From Sporolactobacillus pectinivorans (GTDB lineage Bacteria > Bacillota > Bacilli > Bacillales > Sporolactobacillaceae): DNA of 64,000 nt. Shown piece by piece: positions 63,915 through 64,000 of this stretch. Where the stretch lies: the NCBI RefSeq assembly GCF_002802965.1, contig NZ_NXGA01000001.1:660744-724743 (forward strand), in the 5' to 3' direction. Each line of letters opens with the position of its first letter. Within the stretch, counting starts at the first letter, position 1. The position numbers were made by a program, and so were the translations under genes. The notes under the pieces were generated by a model. That model was not told the DNA's origin and did not search any database. It saw only the letters and a program-made list of their open reading frames with translations.

Positions 63915-64000
63915 CTATGTTCGAAACCATTGAAAGAGTACCTCAGCATCTTTTTTCTCCAGCTGATGCACTTCATAAGATTGGGGGAGTGACGAGCGTA
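63915..64000 (-). CDS. 3' end of an unidentified gene (partial)
   Basis: The last 27 codons and the stop of a minus-strand gene that starts outside the window. They read SLPQSYEVHQLEKKDAEVL then FQWFRT. The composition and the terminator 15 bases later support a real gene. Too little is present to name it. Confidence 0.55.
   Translation of the reverse strand, partial: RSSLPQSYEVHQLEKKDAEVLFQWFRT

Overview
The window looks like the chromosome of a low-GC, Gram-positive bacterium of the order Bacillales. I place it tentatively near Sporolactobacillaceae. The grounds are the Bacillus-type genes (qoxABCD quinol oxidase, YfmR-type ABC-F, HelD, a YtrA regulator, PBP3/MecA-type penicillin-binding protein) combined with lactic-acid-bacterium-like content (mannose-family PTS under a LevR regulator, fructose PTS, GH13 and GH36 glycosidases, an LPXTG adhesin with its own sortase). 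No tRNA, rRNA, CRISPR array, phage or insertion sequence was seen.

Layout. 1-5.3 kb: a beta-CASP metallo-beta-lactamase nuclease cut by the window edge, YbaK deacylase, an aldo/keto reductase remnant, a small membrane protein, a CHY zinc-finger protein, a gene-free stretch with RNA-like folding, and an unknown small gene. 5.8-9.2 kb: HelD and an EamA exporter. 9.3-21 kb: a signalling and cell-surface locus made of a 1021-residue hybrid histidine kinase, a divergent REC-wHTH-BTAD response regulator, a 2026-residue LPXTG adhesin and a class A-like sortase. 21-23 kb: ABC-F protein. 23-33 kb: sugar island with a sigma-54-dependent LevR activator, a -24/-12 promoter, a mannose-family PTS with two EIIB proteins, an oligo-1,6-glucosidase-like GH13 enzyme, and an opposing GH36 alpha-galactosidase. 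33-39.5 kb: a broken gene, an ABC-2 exporter with a divergent TetR regulator and a palindrome between them, a FAH-family hydrolase, pyridoxal kinase and an MsrA-MsrB fusion. 39.6-42.7 kb: a PAS/degenerate GGDEF/EAL protein and an NlpC/P60-LysM hydrolase. 43-47 kb: the qoxABCD operon. 47-54.3 kb: a MurJ-type flippase, fruK, fruA and ptsI. 54.5-59.1 kb: PBP3-like transpeptidase, a cytoplasmic 5'-nucleotidase-family enzyme and uracil-DNA glycosylase. 59.1-63.7 kb: a ytr-like operon of a GntR/YtrA regulator and two ABC-2 transporters, preceded by an AGTGTA-N13-TACACT palindrome over its promoter. The window ends in the last 28 codons of another minus-strand gene.

How the genes fit together. Three functions dominate: sugar uptake (two PTS systems plus enzyme I, with cre-like sites near the promoters), cell-envelope building and sensing (adhesin, sortase, kinase, MurJ, PBP, LysM hydrolase, YtrA-type exporters), and respiration through a quinol oxidase. 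The most distinctive parts are the kinase/regulator/adhesin/sortase locus, the gene-free RNA-like region at 4.5-4.7 kb, and the sigma-54 PTS island in which a GH13 glucosidase is translationally linked to EIIA.
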